A stretch of 64,000 bases of DNA from GWE2-42-39 sp034003625 (GTDB taxonomy: Bacteria; Bacteroidota; Bacteroidia; Bacteroidales; Prolixibacteraceae), in assembly GCA_034003625.1 (NCBI GenBank), contig JAVEYG010000022.1, forward strand, positions 1 to 64,000, read 5' to 3'. The notes under the pieces are model-generated. The model made no database searches, had not been told where the DNA came from, and saw only the letters and a list, made by a program, of their open reading frames with translations. The translations under genes and the position numbers were made by a program. Below are positions 7,089 through 17,393 of the stretch, in pieces (position 1 is the stretch's first letter; each line of letters begins with the position of its first letter).

Positions 7089-9581
7089 CTATATGTTTTG
7101 CAAAAAGGTGACCAAATTGGTTTGCCGGTTAATTTTCAGTTTCTGGCGCAAACGTAATCGTGCTTTTTTCAATGCTTCATCCGACTGGAAGGTAATCTGT
7201 GCAATATCCTTGTTGCTCATGTTTAATTTCAGGAAGGCACATATTTTACGTTCGTTGGCAGTAAGCGTGGGAAACCGGGTGTTTAATTCTTCATAAAACG
7301 AACGGTGTACTTTTTCAAATAAAATTTCAAATTCGTCCCAGTTTGAATTAAACGAAACACGTTTATTATCGGTTATCAGGGAATTGATCATTTGCTTTCC
7401 TTCGGCGCTGGTATGTTTTTCTATCTCTGTCAGCCGTTCGGTGATTTTCGCATCCCACTCCGAGTTTTGAAGCAACTTGAGGGTGGCGGCGGCCATCGAC
7501 CGTTGATTGGTTTCCAGCTCGTTGTTGATCCGCTCAATTTCGTAATTCAGCAGTCTCGCTTTCGCTGCTTCGCTTTCCTGAAGGGCAATTTCCGCTTTTT
7601 TGCGTTCGGTAATGTCCCTCACATTGGCCACGATGGAACGGATGGCCGGATGATCCAGAAAGTTCTGCGTCACCGTTTCAAACCAGACATATCCTTTTTC
7701 TTTGTGTTTGTGCCGGTACTGGACCACATCCGCCGCCTCTTTGTTAGCCAGAATCCGCGACCAATGTTGCCGTACAACCTCTATGTCGTCGGGAAAAATA
7801 ACCTCTTCTATAGAGCCTAACAATTCATTGACCGGATATCCGGTGAGTTTTTGGGCCGCTTCGCTAACGAAAAATTGTTCCCCCTCCCGATTGGCCAGCA
7901 CAAGAATATCGTTTGAGTTTTTTATCAAGAGTTTTAAGCGCTCCTCACTTTTTTCAACCTTAGCTTTTGTTTCAACCAATGCTCCGTTGGTCACTTTTAA
8001 TTCTTCGTTAATCGTCTTGTACTCTTTATTCAGCTTTTCAATCTCATCATTTTGCGCCGATAAAATCTGATTGGTTTTGTGTTTGAGCCGCAACGAATGG
8101 GCCACAAATACCGCGAACAACGAAACCAGCACAAAAGCGGCAATCAACGAAAGCAGTACCGTCCGTTGCACGGCATCTTTTTTTTGCTGCTCTAATTCAA
8201 TTTCCTGTTTCTCTTTTTCAAATTTATAGGTGTATTCCAATTCGGCCAGCTTCTTCACATTTTTCTCATTAAAAATACTGTCGTTCAACTCTTTGTATTT
8301 TTTATGGTGGTGGTATGCTCTCCGAAAATCGTTGGTTGCAGAATAGATTTCCGATAACTGGAGGTGTGCATCCTTCCGGGTGCCCAACAGTTTCAATTCA
8401 TCGGCAATGGCCAGTCCTTTCCGGCTGTATTTCAACGCTTCGTCGTATTTATCCTGAAGAAGGTACAAGCCACTGATCTTGATATAGGTTTTGGATATGA
8501 TCCGTTTCCGGTTTAATTTCTCCGACAGTTTCAGCGCCCTCTGGTAGTTTTCCAAGGCTTTATGGTAATCGCCCCGTGCACAATAAAAATCGCCAATTTT
8601 ATCCGTTAGGTTCAATATCGGGGTTTGGTGCGAAAGTTCTTCCGCGATGGTCAGGGCTTTTTGCAAAAAACCAAGCGCTTCCGGTTTATTTTCCTGAAGA
8701 TAAATGTTGCCCATCTCTTCTATACAAAGCAAAATCTGCCGTTTGTTGTTCAATTTCTCCGCTATTTCCAGCGCACGGCGCACATATTCAAGCGCCTGTT
8801 TATAATTGCCCTGCAAAGTATGGATGCTGCCAATATTTAAAATCCTGACAGGCATACTTCTCTCGTCTTTTTCTTCTTCGCTCATTTTTAATGACTGATG
8901 ATAATACTCCAATGCCTTGAGGTAATTCCCCTGGTATTTATTGATTTCCCCGATATTGTTCAAAGCCAATGAACGCAATCTGTAATCATTGGTTTCTTCC
9001 GCTATCTCCAATACACGCCGGTACCCCTCAAGGGCTTTTTCATAGTCGCCTTCCCCTGTAAAAATAATGGATAAATTTCCGAGCACACTGGCAAGCGACG
9101 ATGGATTATCCAGTGTTTCGACAATTTTAATGGCCTGTAAATAACACTCTTTTGCTTCTTTTATGTGCCCCAATGTTGTGTAGGCAATTCCGCAAGCATT
9201 CAAACATCTGTAAACAGCTTGTTGATTTTTTGCCTCTTTCGCAAATTTTAGCGCTTTCAGATAATAACCCAATGCCTTTTTATCGGATTCATGAAAAGAA
9301 AGCGATCTGGCCAAAACAAAAAAACTATCTGACTTTCTTTTCCGGTAGTCTAATTTATCGCACAAATCAATGGCCTCATATAAATACGAATGTGCTTTGG
9401 AGCTATCTTTCTCGTAAACCAGTTGTGCAACTCCGACAAGAATATTTATTTTGACCGTATCGTCGGTTTTATGAGCTTTTAAAAGGGTTTCGAGGCTGTC
9501 TGCCTTTGTCGTTTGAGTCCAAACAGTGTTCGGCAAAAGAATGGACAATAACAGGAAAACGATCCGTATCAGTTGATTCAT
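7089..9581 (-). CDS. TPR-PAS membrane regulator with LuxR-like helix-turn-helix
   Basis: This 830-residue protein is a predicted membrane-anchored signalling regulator. A signal peptide (MNQLIRIVFLLLSILLPN) is followed by about ten TPR repeats (about 35-430), a transmembrane helix (about 472-496), a coiled coil, and a PAS/PAC domain (about 545-660, ending NVRDITERKKAE). The C-terminus (about 763-830) is a LuxR-like domain (LTANERKICAFLKLNMSNKDIAQI) in which the second helix carries KKARLRLRQKLKI. ATG 9581 was chosen because it leaves 10 bp after the mutS2 stop, whereas the longer frame would overlap mutS2. The genes probably form an operon. Proteins of this type in Bacteroidota are thought to be one-component regulators; the ligand is unknown. 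Confidence 0.85.
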   Translation of the reverse strand: MNQLIRIVFLLLSILLPNTVWTQTTKADSLETLLKAHKTDDTVKINILVGVAQLVYEKDSSKAHSYLYEAIDLCDKLDYRKRKSDSFFVLARSLSFHESDKKALGYYLKALKFAKEAKNQQAVYRCLNACGIAYTTLGHIKEAKECYLQAIKIVETLDNPSSLASVLGNLSIIFTGEGDYEKALEGYRRVLEIAEETNDYRLRSLALNNIGEINKYQGNYLKALEYYHQSLKMSEEEKDERSMPVRILNIGSIHTLQGNYKQALEYVRRALEIAEKLNNKRQILLCIEEMGNIYLQENKPEALGFLQKALTIAEELSHQTPILNLTDKIGDFYCARGDYHKALENYQRALKLSEKLNRKRIISKTYIKISGLYLLQDKYDEALKYSRKGLAIADELKLLGTRKDAHLQLSEIYSATNDFRRAYHHHKKYKELNDSIFNEKNVKKLAELEYTYKFEKEKQEIELEQQKKDAVQRTVLLSLIAAFVLVSLFAVFVAHSLRLKHKTNQILSAQNDEIEKLNKEYKTINEELKVTNGALVETKAKVEKSEERLKLLIKNSNDILVLANREGEQFFVSEAAQKLTGYPVNELLGSIEEVIFPDDIEVVRQHWSRILANKEAADVVQYRHKHKEKGYVWFETVTQNFLDHPAIRSIVANVRDITERKKAEIALQESEAAKARLLNYEIERINNELETNQRSMAAATLKLLQNSEWDAKITERLTEIEKHTSAEGKQMINSLITDNKRVSFNSNWDEFEILFEKVHRSFYEELNTRFPTLTANERKICAFLKLNMSNKDIAQITFQSDEALKKARLRLRQKLKINRQTNLVTFLQNI

Positions 9582-9591
9582 CAGCACATTT

Positions 9592-12081
9592 TTAATTATC
9601 CAGCTCCACCACGGTGATCCCCGAGCCGCCAAAGTCAACATGTTCATCGCGGAACGAACGCACTACCGGGTCGGATTTCAGATACGCGCGGACCACTTCT
9701 TTCAGTATGCCGTTGCCTTTCCCGTGCAGGATACGCAGTTCGTGAAAATTTAACATCACCGCACTGTCGATAAACGACTGGATGGCCGGAATGGCTTCTT
9801 CGGCGCGCTGCCCGCGAATATCGATCTCGGTTTTAAAACTGAGCCGTTTTTCCGACAGGTTTTTGGTAATGTTGCCCAATGTTTGGTTGTACCTTTTCAG
9901 CTCCCGTTTGGCCTCGTTGTTGCTGATCCGCTCCAGTCTGGTACGCTCGACAGTGGTGCGCAACTGGCCAAAAGCAACCACCACTTTCTTTTCGCCCAGT
10001 TCAATGATCTCGCCCACGCCCGACTGCCCGATAATGCGCACGGCGTCACCCGCCTGCCACTCGTCGGGAACCGAAGCCACTGTTTTTTTCCCTTCTTTCG
10101 GCTTTTCGGGGCGGTGTTGGTTGCGGCGTTTTTCCTTTTCCTGCAACTGCCTTATTTTGCGGTCAATCTGTTCGTTTTCAGCCAGATTATCCTGATTGAC
10201 CGCTTCCTTGAACGATTCTAATTCGGCGCGTATCTTTTTGGTCCGTTCTTTTTCGGCCTGGCTTTCACGAATTTCAAAGATGGTATTTTCAATCCGTTTG
10301 TTGGCTTCGCCCAGAATTTGTGCAGCTTCTTCTTTTGCTTTCTGAAGGATTTCCTTTCGCAGTTTTTTTATCTCCGAAAGCTCGCCTTCGTATTTTTCGA
10401 CCTGGTCGTCGAGTATTTTTTCCACCTTGCGGATGCGCTGCCGCTTTTCTTCCCAGTAACGTTTATCGCGCGTGATATTTCGCAAATGTTTATCGAAATC
10501 GACGTGTTCCTGCCCTACTTTATTTCCGGCTTTTTCAATGATTTCTTCGGGAAGCCCTATTTTATGGGCAATTTCAAAAGCAAACGAACTGCCCGGTTTT
10601 CCGGCCTGAAGCATAAAAAGCGGCTGCATCCGGTTTGAATCGTACAACATAGCGCCGTTTTCGATGCCTTCCGACGAAGCTGCAAAATGTTTCAGGTTAG
10701 TGTAATGGGTAGTTATTACGCCAAAAGCCCGGAGCTGTTCGAGCCGTTCGAGGATGGCCTCGGCAATGGCGCCCCCGAGGGCCGGTTCCGTGCCCGTCCC
10801 GAATTCGTCGATCAGCACTAATGTTTTTTCGTTCGCGTTTTTCACAAAAAATTTCATGTTCAGCAAATGCGAACTGTAGGTGCTGAGGTCGTTTTCGATG
10901 GATTGTTCGTCGCCAATGTCGATGAAAAGTTTCTCGAAAATACCGGTTTTGCTGCCATCTTGTAACGGGATCAGCAAGCCGCATTGCAACATGTATTGCA
11001 GCAGGCCCACCGTTTTCAGGCAAACCGATTTTCCCCCGGCATTGGGCCCGGAAATAAGCAGGATGTGCTTCTGCTCGTCTAATTTTATATTCAGGGGGAC
11101 CACCGCGCGTTGTTCCGCAGCAAGTTTTTTCTGCAACAGCGGGTGCACCGCGCCGAACCATTCGAGGCGGCACCCGTTTTCAAATTCGGGCTGAATGGCA
11201 TTCATCTCAATGGACAACAAGGCTTTTGCCCGGATAAAATCAATTTTTCCAAGAAATAAATAAGCGCCTGAGAGTTCATCTACATAAGGACGGATGTCGT
11301 TTGAAAAAGCGATCAGGATGTTGATAATTTCCCGTTTTTCGGCGTATTCCAGCTCCCTGATCTGGTTGTTCATCTCCACTACTTCCGCTGGTTCGATGTA
11401 AGCCGTTTTCCCGGTGGCCGATTCGTCGTGGACAATGCCGCTGAGTTTCCGTTTCAGGGCTGAAGATACCGGGATCACAGCCCGTCCGTCGCGGACAGCC
11501 ACCGTTGCGTCTTCATCAACCAGCCCTTCGCTTTGCGCCTTGCGGAGAATGGTATGAAGTTTTTTCGACACCCCCGACTGTTTGCTGAGAAGTTCTTTAC
11601 GGATGCGCGCCAATTCGGGCGAAGCATTGTCTTTTATCGTTCCCAGCTTGGTCAAAATGGCATCGATACGGCTCAAAACGTACGGGAACATCTGAACTTC
11701 CCGGAGCAATTCTTTCAACCAGGGATAATTTTCGTCGCTGGCATTTTTCAGGAAACGGATAATGGAACTGATCGTTTCCAGTGAACGTTTCAGGTCGAAC
11801 AGTTCAACTACTTCGAGAAAACGCCCTTCGATACGGATTTTGTGCAGCGCCTGGCGCAAATCGAAATAATAACTGGTCGGAAAATTTTCGGTTTCCCGTA
11901 CGATGCGGATAAATTCGGACGTGAGCGAGAGGTTCCGGTAGATGCTTTCGTATAGGTTCTGAAAACACAGTTCATCAACCTGTTCTCTGCCCAGGTCGCT
12001 CAGGCACCGCGATTTCAACATTTCGCGGATTTTGTCGAACCCGATCTTCCACTCAAAATTTTCAGGAAATATAAATGCCAT
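9592..12081 (-). CDS. mutS2: Endonuclease MutS2
   Basis: MutS2 proteins are DNA-structure-binding ATPases linked to recombination control and, in some bacteria, ribosome rescue. At 829 residues this one has normal length. The Walker A motif GPNAGGKS is at 345-352, followed by Walker B LVLIDEFGTGTEP. A long charged coiled coil (about 520-640) follows. A C-terminal Smr nuclease domain begins at EIDIRGQRAEEA and contains LHGKGNGILK. A TATTTTTG promoter element lies about 20 bp upstream. The TPR-PAS gene follows closely and probably shares its transcript. Confidence 0.95.
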   Translation of the reverse strand: MAFIFPENFEWKIGFDKIREMLKSRCLSDLGREQVDELCFQNLYESIYRNLSLTSEFIRIVRETENFPTSYYFDLRQALHKIRIEGRFLEVVELFDLKRSLETISSIIRFLKNASDENYPWLKELLREVQMFPYVLSRIDAILTKLGTIKDNASPELARIRKELLSKQSGVSKKLHTILRKAQSEGLVDEDATVAVRDGRAVIPVSSALKRKLSGIVHDESATGKTAYIEPAEVVEMNNQIRELEYAEKREIINILIAFSNDIRPYVDELSGAYLFLGKIDFIRAKALLSIEMNAIQPEFENGCRLEWFGAVHPLLQKKLAAEQRAVVPLNIKLDEQKHILLISGPNAGGKSVCLKTVGLLQYMLQCGLLIPLQDGSKTGIFEKLFIDIGDEQSIENDLSTYSSHLLNMKFFVKNANEKTLVLIDEFGTGTEPALGGAIAEAILERLEQLRAFGVITTHYTNLKHFAASSEGIENGAMLYDSNRMQPLFMLQAGKPGSSFAFEIAHKIGLPEEIIEKAGNKVGQEHVDFDKHLRNITRDKRYWEEKRQRIRKVEKILDDQVEKYEGELSEIKKLRKEILQKAKEEAAQILGEANKRIENTIFEIRESQAEKERTKKIRAELESFKEAVNQDNLAENEQIDRKIRQLQEKEKRRNQHRPEKPKEGKKTVASVPDEWQAGDAVRIIGQSGVGEIIELGEKKVVVAFGQLRTTVERTRLERISNNEAKRELKRYNQTLGNITKNLSEKRLSFKTEIDIRGQRAEEAIPAIQSFIDSAVMLNFHELRILHGKGNGILKEVVRAYLKSDPVVRSFRDEHVDFGGSGITVVELDN

Positions 12082-12101
12082 TAATTTGTTTTTTCGATGG
12101 C

Positions 12102-12109
12102 CAAAAATA
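12102..12109 (-). promoter_or_regulatory. Bacteroidota -7 promoter element for mutS2
   Basis: On the minus strand TATTTTTG matches TAnnTTTG. It lies 21 bp before the mutS2 ATG, with a TTTC about 19 bp upstream in the -33 position. Confidence 0.5.
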
Positions 12110-12198
12110 CAAAGAAGATTGTGGATCGGAAATTAAATCCCCGGATTCCGGCCTGATGAAGAAGATTTTCAGCTACTTTCCGGAGAAGAAAAACAGTT

Positions 12199-15100
12199 TT
12201 ACCCTATTTCCCTCAGGATATTTACCAGATCAGCCACCTTAAATGGTTTTCCGAGGAATGCATCCATGCCCGACTTCAGGCATTTCTCTACATCCTCGCG
12301 CATGGTGTTGGCTGTCATGGCAATAATTTTCACCGGTTTCTCAACACCCTGGTTTTTTTCCAGTTCCCTAATCTTCAGGGTTGCCTCGATGCCGTTCATC
12401 ACCGGCATTTGTATATCCATTAAAATATAATCGATGTGTTGCGATTTAAACAGGTCGACCGCCTCCTGCCCGTTGTAGGCGGCCAAAATTTGATGGCAGA
12501 ACGATTTTAAGGTAAAGTTTGCCACTTTCATGTTTACCTCGTTGTCCTCGGCAATCAGGAAACATTTGTCTATGTAATCAGTTTTCTCTATGTCGAGCTT
12601 TTCGTCGTCTGATGCAGTTTGTTTTGTTTTACCAATCACCGAAGCAACCGCGTTGAAAAGTTGCTTCAGTTTTACCGGTTTGTTCAGATAATGCTCAAAT
12701 CCATGTTTTTTTAATTCGTTGCGCGGAATAGCGTCGGTGACCGAGGATAAAAGGATCAGATGGATATTTTTAAGCAAAGGATCCGCTTTGATCTTCCCGG
12801 CCAGTTCAATCCCGTCCATTTCGGCCATCTGGTAATCGACCAGTGCCATGTCAATCTGTTTTCTTTTTTCATCAGGTCTCTGAAGTTGCTTCAGTGCATC
12901 GCGCCCATTGGTTGCTTCAAATACATTTACCTGCCAGCTTTCCAGGTATTCCCTGAAGATTTTCCGGTTAGTGAAATTGTCGTCCACAATCAACACATTC
13001 AGTCCTGTGAACGAAGTGGTTTTAAACCGGATATTGGTTTCGTGTTGCTCGGTTGCAGGGTCAAATTTAGCCGTAAACGAGAATTCCGATCCTTTTCCTT
13101 CTTCACTTTCCAAAGTAAATCTTCCGCCCATCTCCTGCACTAACCGTTGGCAGATGGCCAGTCCCAGTCCGGTCCCTCCAAATCGCCGCGTGGTGGAAGT
13201 ATCTACCTGGCTGAATGATTTAAACAGCTTTTCCTGGTTCTCTTTTGCAATACCTATTCCCGAATCCCTGACTTTAAAAAGGATTTCGTGTTTTTGTCCG
13301 TCGAAGCCTTTATATTCGACAGAAACAAATACTTCACCCCGGGCTGTGAATTTGATGGCGTTGTTTACCAGGTTCATAACGATTTGTTTGATACGGACAT
13401 AATCGCCATTCACAAATTCAGGGATATCAGCATCCACGAAAGTCAGCAGGTCAATTCGTTTTTCATTGGCCTGGATAATCTGAATATCGGCAACTTCTTC
13501 CACGATATTCCGGATGCTGACCGGGCATGATTCGAGCGACATTTTTCCCGATTCGATCTTGGAAAAATCAAGAATGTCGTTGATAATGGTAAGCAGAGTA
13601 TTTCCCGATTTGACTATGATGTCGAGATATTCTTTCTGGGTAGGGTCCAGTTTTGTCCGTCTCAGGACATCGGCCATCCCAATCACCCCATTCATGGGGG
13701 TCCGTATTTCATGTGACATATTGGCCAGAAAAAGACTTTTGGCCTTGTTGGCTTCTTCCGCTTTTTCTTTGGCAATCTGAAACCGTTGTTTGGTCAGTTC
13801 TTCTGTAGTAACGTTCCTCGAAACGCCTACAAATCCTGTTATATTTCCATTGTCATCTTTGATGGGCATTTTCGTGGTCGATATCCAGATAGGTGTTCCG
13901 CCGGGCAATATTGATCGTTCAATTTTACCGATGATTGGATTGCCGGTTGCCAATATTTCTTTTTCATGAGCTAAAAACGCATCGGCATATTCCTTCGGAA
14001 AAAAATTGTGGTCGCACTTACCATATGCTTCATTAATATCCTTTACTTGCAATGATTCTGCAACAGCCTTGTTAATACGTATGTACCTTGAGCCGGCATC
14101 TTTGAAATAGATATAATCGGGGATATTGTCCATTAAAATTTGCAACAGATCTTTTTCCCGGGCAAGGGCTTCCTCTAATTGCTTTTGTTTAGTAAAGTCG
14201 CGCGAGATTCCTACCAAACCAATAATTTCCTTATTCTTGTCCAACAGAGGGATTTTAGTACTGGTTTCCCATACCCTCGAACCATCCTGAATGTGGCTTT
14301 CCACTTTGTTGATCAGGGGAATGCCGCTTTTCATCAGTTCCTGCTCGTCTTCAAATGCCTGACGGGCATGTTCGGGGTCATGCAGGTCGAAGTCGGTTTT
14401 CCCGTACAATTCTTCAGGGTTTTCTTTTCCAAAAATCAGGGCAATTGCTTTATTGGCGCGTATAAACCGTGAATCTTTGTCTTTGAAATAAATACGGTCG
14501 GGAATGTTATCCATCAACAAATTCATTAGTTCTTTTTCGCGCCTTAATTCCTCTTCGGCAAGATGTTCGCGGTTCACATCGCGGCTTACCCCTACCATTC
14601 CGACGCATTTTTTAGCTTTGTCGAACAATGGGATTTTGGTTGCAGTGACATATTTATACCCGCTGGCGGTCCGGATATGTTCGAGTTTGTTGATCAATGG
14701 CAAGCCGCTGGCCATCAACTTCTGTTCGTCATCGAAAGCTTGTGCCGAATGCTTCTTGTCGAAAAAATCGGCATCGCATTTCCCGATCGCATCGTCGGGA
14801 TGCTCTAAACCCAGTGTCAATGCCTGCGCTTTATTGATCCTGGTGAACCTCGAATTCCGGTCTTTGAAATAGATCGTGTCCGGAATATTATCCATTAGCA
14901 TCTGGAGGTAATGTTTTTCATTCCGTAGATGTTCCTGCGTTTGTACATGATCAGTAATTTTTTCGTACAGGCCCATGATCATGATCACCTCACCCTGCTC
15001 ATTTTTGATGGGTATTTTACTTTTTCTCAGGAAATCGATGTGGCCGTTGGCGTTGGTCACTTTTTCCTCATAATTGATCATTGGTTTGCCTGATTCAAGG

Positions 15101-15666
15101 ATTTTCCGGTCGATCAGTAAATTACCCAGCGCCACTTCCCGGGGGAAAAGATCGAAATCGGTAAGCCCGAAAATGTCGCAGGGCTCTTCCAACCCCTGGT
15201 CTTTACAAAAAAGCTGGTCGCAACCAATGTATTTGAGGTCTTTGTCTTTCCAGAAAAGGGCAATGGGGATGTGCTGTATGACCAGATCCAGCATTTCTGA
15301 TGAAAAAACCAATTCACGGTTTTGTTGCTCGGGACCTTTCAGAATGTTGATCAGATCGGTATTTGTAAAATCTTCGGATAAAAAACGAATGCCGGCCTTT
15401 GTTATAATGTTGTTTTTTCCCGGGCTTCCTGCTACGACCACCGGGAAATCATGGTTTATAATAACATTTTTTCCCTTTCCTGAAATTAGTTGATAATAGT
15501 CGGGTTTATGTAGCAATAACACATCGGGTATTATGTGTTTTATCGTTTCTGTCAGCGATTTTGTCTCAGAAAAAAAGAAAGATTTTATCCCATTCAGGTT
15601 ATCCATTAATGGAATAAATTTTTGATGGCTGTATTCGCTTCCCAGAAAGACAAAAATTTTTTTCAT
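12199..15666 (-). CDS. Cytoplasmic hybrid histidine kinase with four PAS and two receiver domains
   Basis: This 1155-residue sensor kinase has no signal peptide or transmembrane segment, so it probably senses a cytoplasmic cue. An atypical N-terminal segment (1-115) resembles a degenerate receiver. Four PAS domains follow at about 122-240, 251-370, 384-492 and 507-625. The last three share the signature MDNIPDxIYFKDxxSR. The HisKA domain has His652 in ANMSHEIRTPMNG. HATPase motifs include MNLVNNAIKF, DSGIGIA and GGTGLGLAI. Receiver 1 spans about 889-1005 (Asp944) and receiver 2 about 1035-1153 (Asp1084 in LMDIQMPVMNG). There is no Hpt or output domain, so phosphate must pass to a partner encoded elsewhere. 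Confidence 0.9.
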   Translation of the reverse strand: MKKIFVFLGSEYSHQKFIPLMDNLNGIKSFFFSETKSLTETIKHIIPDVLLLHKPDYYQLISGKGKNVIINHDFPVVVAGSPGKNNIITKAGIRFLSEDFTNTDLINILKGPEQQNRELVFSSEMLDLVIQHIPIALFWKDKDLKYIGCDQLFCKDQGLEEPCDIFGLTDFDLFPREVALGNLLIDRKILESGKPMINYEEKVTNANGHIDFLRKSKIPIKNEQGEVIMIMGLYEKITDHVQTQEHLRNEKHYLQMLMDNIPDTIYFKDRNSRFTRINKAQALTLGLEHPDDAIGKCDADFFDKKHSAQAFDDEQKLMASGLPLINKLEHIRTASGYKYVTATKIPLFDKAKKCVGMVGVSRDVNREHLAEEELRREKELMNLLMDNIPDRIYFKDKDSRFIRANKAIALIFGKENPEELYGKTDFDLHDPEHARQAFEDEQELMKSGIPLINKVESHIQDGSRVWETSTKIPLLDKNKEIIGLVGISRDFTKQKQLEEALAREKDLLQILMDNIPDYIYFKDAGSRYIRINKAVAESLQVKDINEAYGKCDHNFFPKEYADAFLAHEKEILATGNPIIGKIERSILPGGTPIWISTTKMPIKDDNGNITGFVGVSRNVTTEELTKQRFQIAKEKAEEANKAKSLFLANMSHEIRTPMNGVIGMADVLRRTKLDPTQKEYLDIIVKSGNTLLTIINDILDFSKIESGKMSLESCPVSIRNIVEEVADIQIIQANEKRIDLLTFVDADIPEFVNGDYVRIKQIVMNLVNNAIKFTARGEVFVSVEYKGFDGQKHEILFKVRDSGIGIAKENQEKLFKSFSQVDTSTTRRFGGTGLGLAICQRLVQEMGGRFTLESEEGKGSEFSFTAKFDPATEQHETNIRFKTTSFTGLNVLIVDDNFTNRKIFREYLESWQVNVFEATNGRDALKQLQRPDEKRKQIDMALVDYQMAEMDGIELAGKIKADPLLKNIHLILLSSVTDAIPRNELKKHGFEHYLNKPVKLKQLFNAVASVIGKTKQTASDDEKLDIEKTDYIDKCFLIAEDNEVNMKVANFTLKSFCHQILAAYNGQEAVDLFKSQHIDYILMDIQMPVMNGIEATLKIRELEKNQGVEKPVKIIAMTANTMREDVEKCLKSGMDAFLGKPFKVADLVNILREIG

Positions 15667-15728
15667 AAGTCAGATATAGACAGATGTGTGAAAGATAGTA
15701 AAAATGATGTTTGGTCTGTTTTTTTGTA

Positions 15729-17393
15729 TTATTTTTTTGAAAAAAATTGGTTGTATTCGCCCCAGAAACTGTTTACTTCGCTTTTCATTTCTTTTGATAA
15801 CAGTAAGATGCCCACTAAGTTTGGAATGGTCATCAGTGCAATGGTAATTCCGGAAAAAGTCCAGACAATGGTGGTATCGGTGAACGAAGCCAAGAAAAAT
15901 CCCACCACATAAATCAACCGGAAATAAATCACTGCACCGGGACCAAACAGGAAGGTGATAGCCCGGTCGCCATAGTATGACCATGAAATTGCAGTTGAAA
16001 AAGCAAACAAAAGGAGCCCGATTGCCACGATATAACGGCCATAAGCGCCGAACCAGCTTCGTGTAAACGCTTCCGTGGTCAGCGGGGCACTGTGGATCAA
16101 CGAACGACCTTCAAAAATGATACTCCCGTCGGGTGAAATACGTCCATTTTTTACATCTAAGTTTCCGGTGTAATTTTGGTTATTCTTTTTTACAAAGACA
16201 TTTTCTGCAACCGAACGGGAATGAAACACAGTCACTTTATTGGTAATTCTCCCTTCCGAAATAACCAGTTCCCCATTATAAACGGGGATTTCTTCTTTTC
16301 CGTGTAAAATATTGTCCAGAATCAAAAAGTCGGTTTCGTTTTTCTCAGACAATGGCCTGCTGAGTATCAACAAATCGGCATCTTGAAACTGGTTGGTTAT
16401 TTTTTCACTCCATACGCCGGAGGATAAAACAACCAATCCGGTAAGCACACAAATAATAATTGTATCGATAAAGGGTTCGAGCAGTGCGACTAATCCTTCG
16501 GAAACCGGCTCGTGGGCCCGTGCGGCGGCATGTGCAATAGGTGCCGACCCCTGGCCTGCTTCATTTGAAAATAAACCGCGGTTGACCCCCCGGTTAAAAG
16601 CAAAAGCAAACCCTGCCCCCAGAAACCCTCCGGTTGCTGCAGTACCGGTAAATACATTGCTGAAAATGGAAACAACGGAAGGAATGATGTTTCCATAATT
16701 GTATGCAATTACTGCGATGGAACCAATGAAATAAAACACAGCCATCAACGGTACCAGGCTGGCAGTTACTTTGGCAATCCGTTTTATACCCCCAATAATT
16801 ACAAATGCCAGTAAAATGGCAAGAACAGCCCCGGTAAGTACTTTATTGATGCCGAAAGTTGAAAAAACTGAATTGGCAATGCTGTTTACCTGGGGCAAAC
16901 TTCCGGTGCCAAACGATGAGAAAATGGTGGCCACAGCAAAAATAATAGCCAGCCATTTCATGTTCAGCCGGTTTTTCATAAAATACATCGGCCCACCGGC
17001 AATGGTTCCATCGGCAGTTTTTTCACGGTATTTATGAGAAAGTGTAACTTCCACAAATTTTGTGGTCATCCCCAGTAGAGCGGTCATCATCATCCAGAAC
17101 AAAGCCGCCGGCCCTCCCAAATGGATTGCCAGGGCAACCCCCGCAATATTCCCGGTACCAACGGTTCCCGACAAAGCTGTGGTAAGAGCCTGAAAATGTG
17201 ACGTATCACCTACATCTCCTTCCTTGTCAAATTTTCCACGGACAATCCGGAGCGAATGTTTTAAATAACGAAACTGGGGAAATTTTAAATAGATGGTAAA
17301 AAATAAACCTGTACCCAATAATAAAAATACAAACCATTGCGAACCACCAATATAACTGTCAATCAGCGAAAGAACATCATTCAGTTTATTCAT
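15729..17393 (-). CDS. Sodium:alanine (AGCS-family) symporter with a large loop insertion
   Basis: This inner-membrane protein is predicted to import alanine or glycine with sodium. It has 554 residues and about eleven transmembrane helices. Family signatures include ALSGTVGTGNIAGVALAI near the N-terminus, GGPMYFMKNRLN, and LLFAFSTAISWSYYGDRA. Residues about 327-435, between VLSSGVWSEK and LTTEAFTRSWFG, form a hydrophilic, beta-rich insertion of about 100 residues (for example NQNYTGNLDVKNGRISPDGS). Most bacterial homologues have only a short loop here and run about 450-490 residues. The gene stands alone next to the hybrid kinase, on the same strand. Confidence 0.9.
   Translation of the reverse strand: MNKLNDVLSLIDSYIGGSQWFVFLLLGTGLFFTIYLKFPQFRYLKHSLRIVRGKFDKEGDVGDTSHFQALTTALSGTVGTGNIAGVALAIHLGGPAALFWMMMTALLGMTTKFVEVTLSHKYREKTADGTIAGGPMYFMKNRLNMKWLAIIFAVATIFSSFGTGSLPQVNSIANSVFSTFGINKVLTGAVLAILLAFVIIGGIKRIAKVTASLVPLMAVFYFIGSIAVIAYNYGNIIPSVVSIFSNVFTGTAATGGFLGAGFAFAFNRGVNRGLFSNEAGQGSAPIAHAAARAHEPVSEGLVALLEPFIDTIIICVLTGLVVLSSGVWSEKITNQFQDADLLILSRPLSEKNETDFLILDNILHGKEEIPVYNGELVISEGRITNKVTVFHSRSVAENVFVKKNNQNYTGNLDVKNGRISPDGSIIFEGRSLIHSAPLTTEAFTRSWFGAYGRYIVAIGLLLFAFSTAISWSYYGDRAITFLFGPGAVIYFRLIYVVGFFLASFTDTTIVWTFSGITIALMTIPNLVGILLLSKEMKSEVNSFWGEYNQFFSKK

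Noticed and set aside
6964..7296. 110-codon plus-strand frame
   Set aside because: It spans a repeat arm and the antisense of the TPR-PAS gene end.
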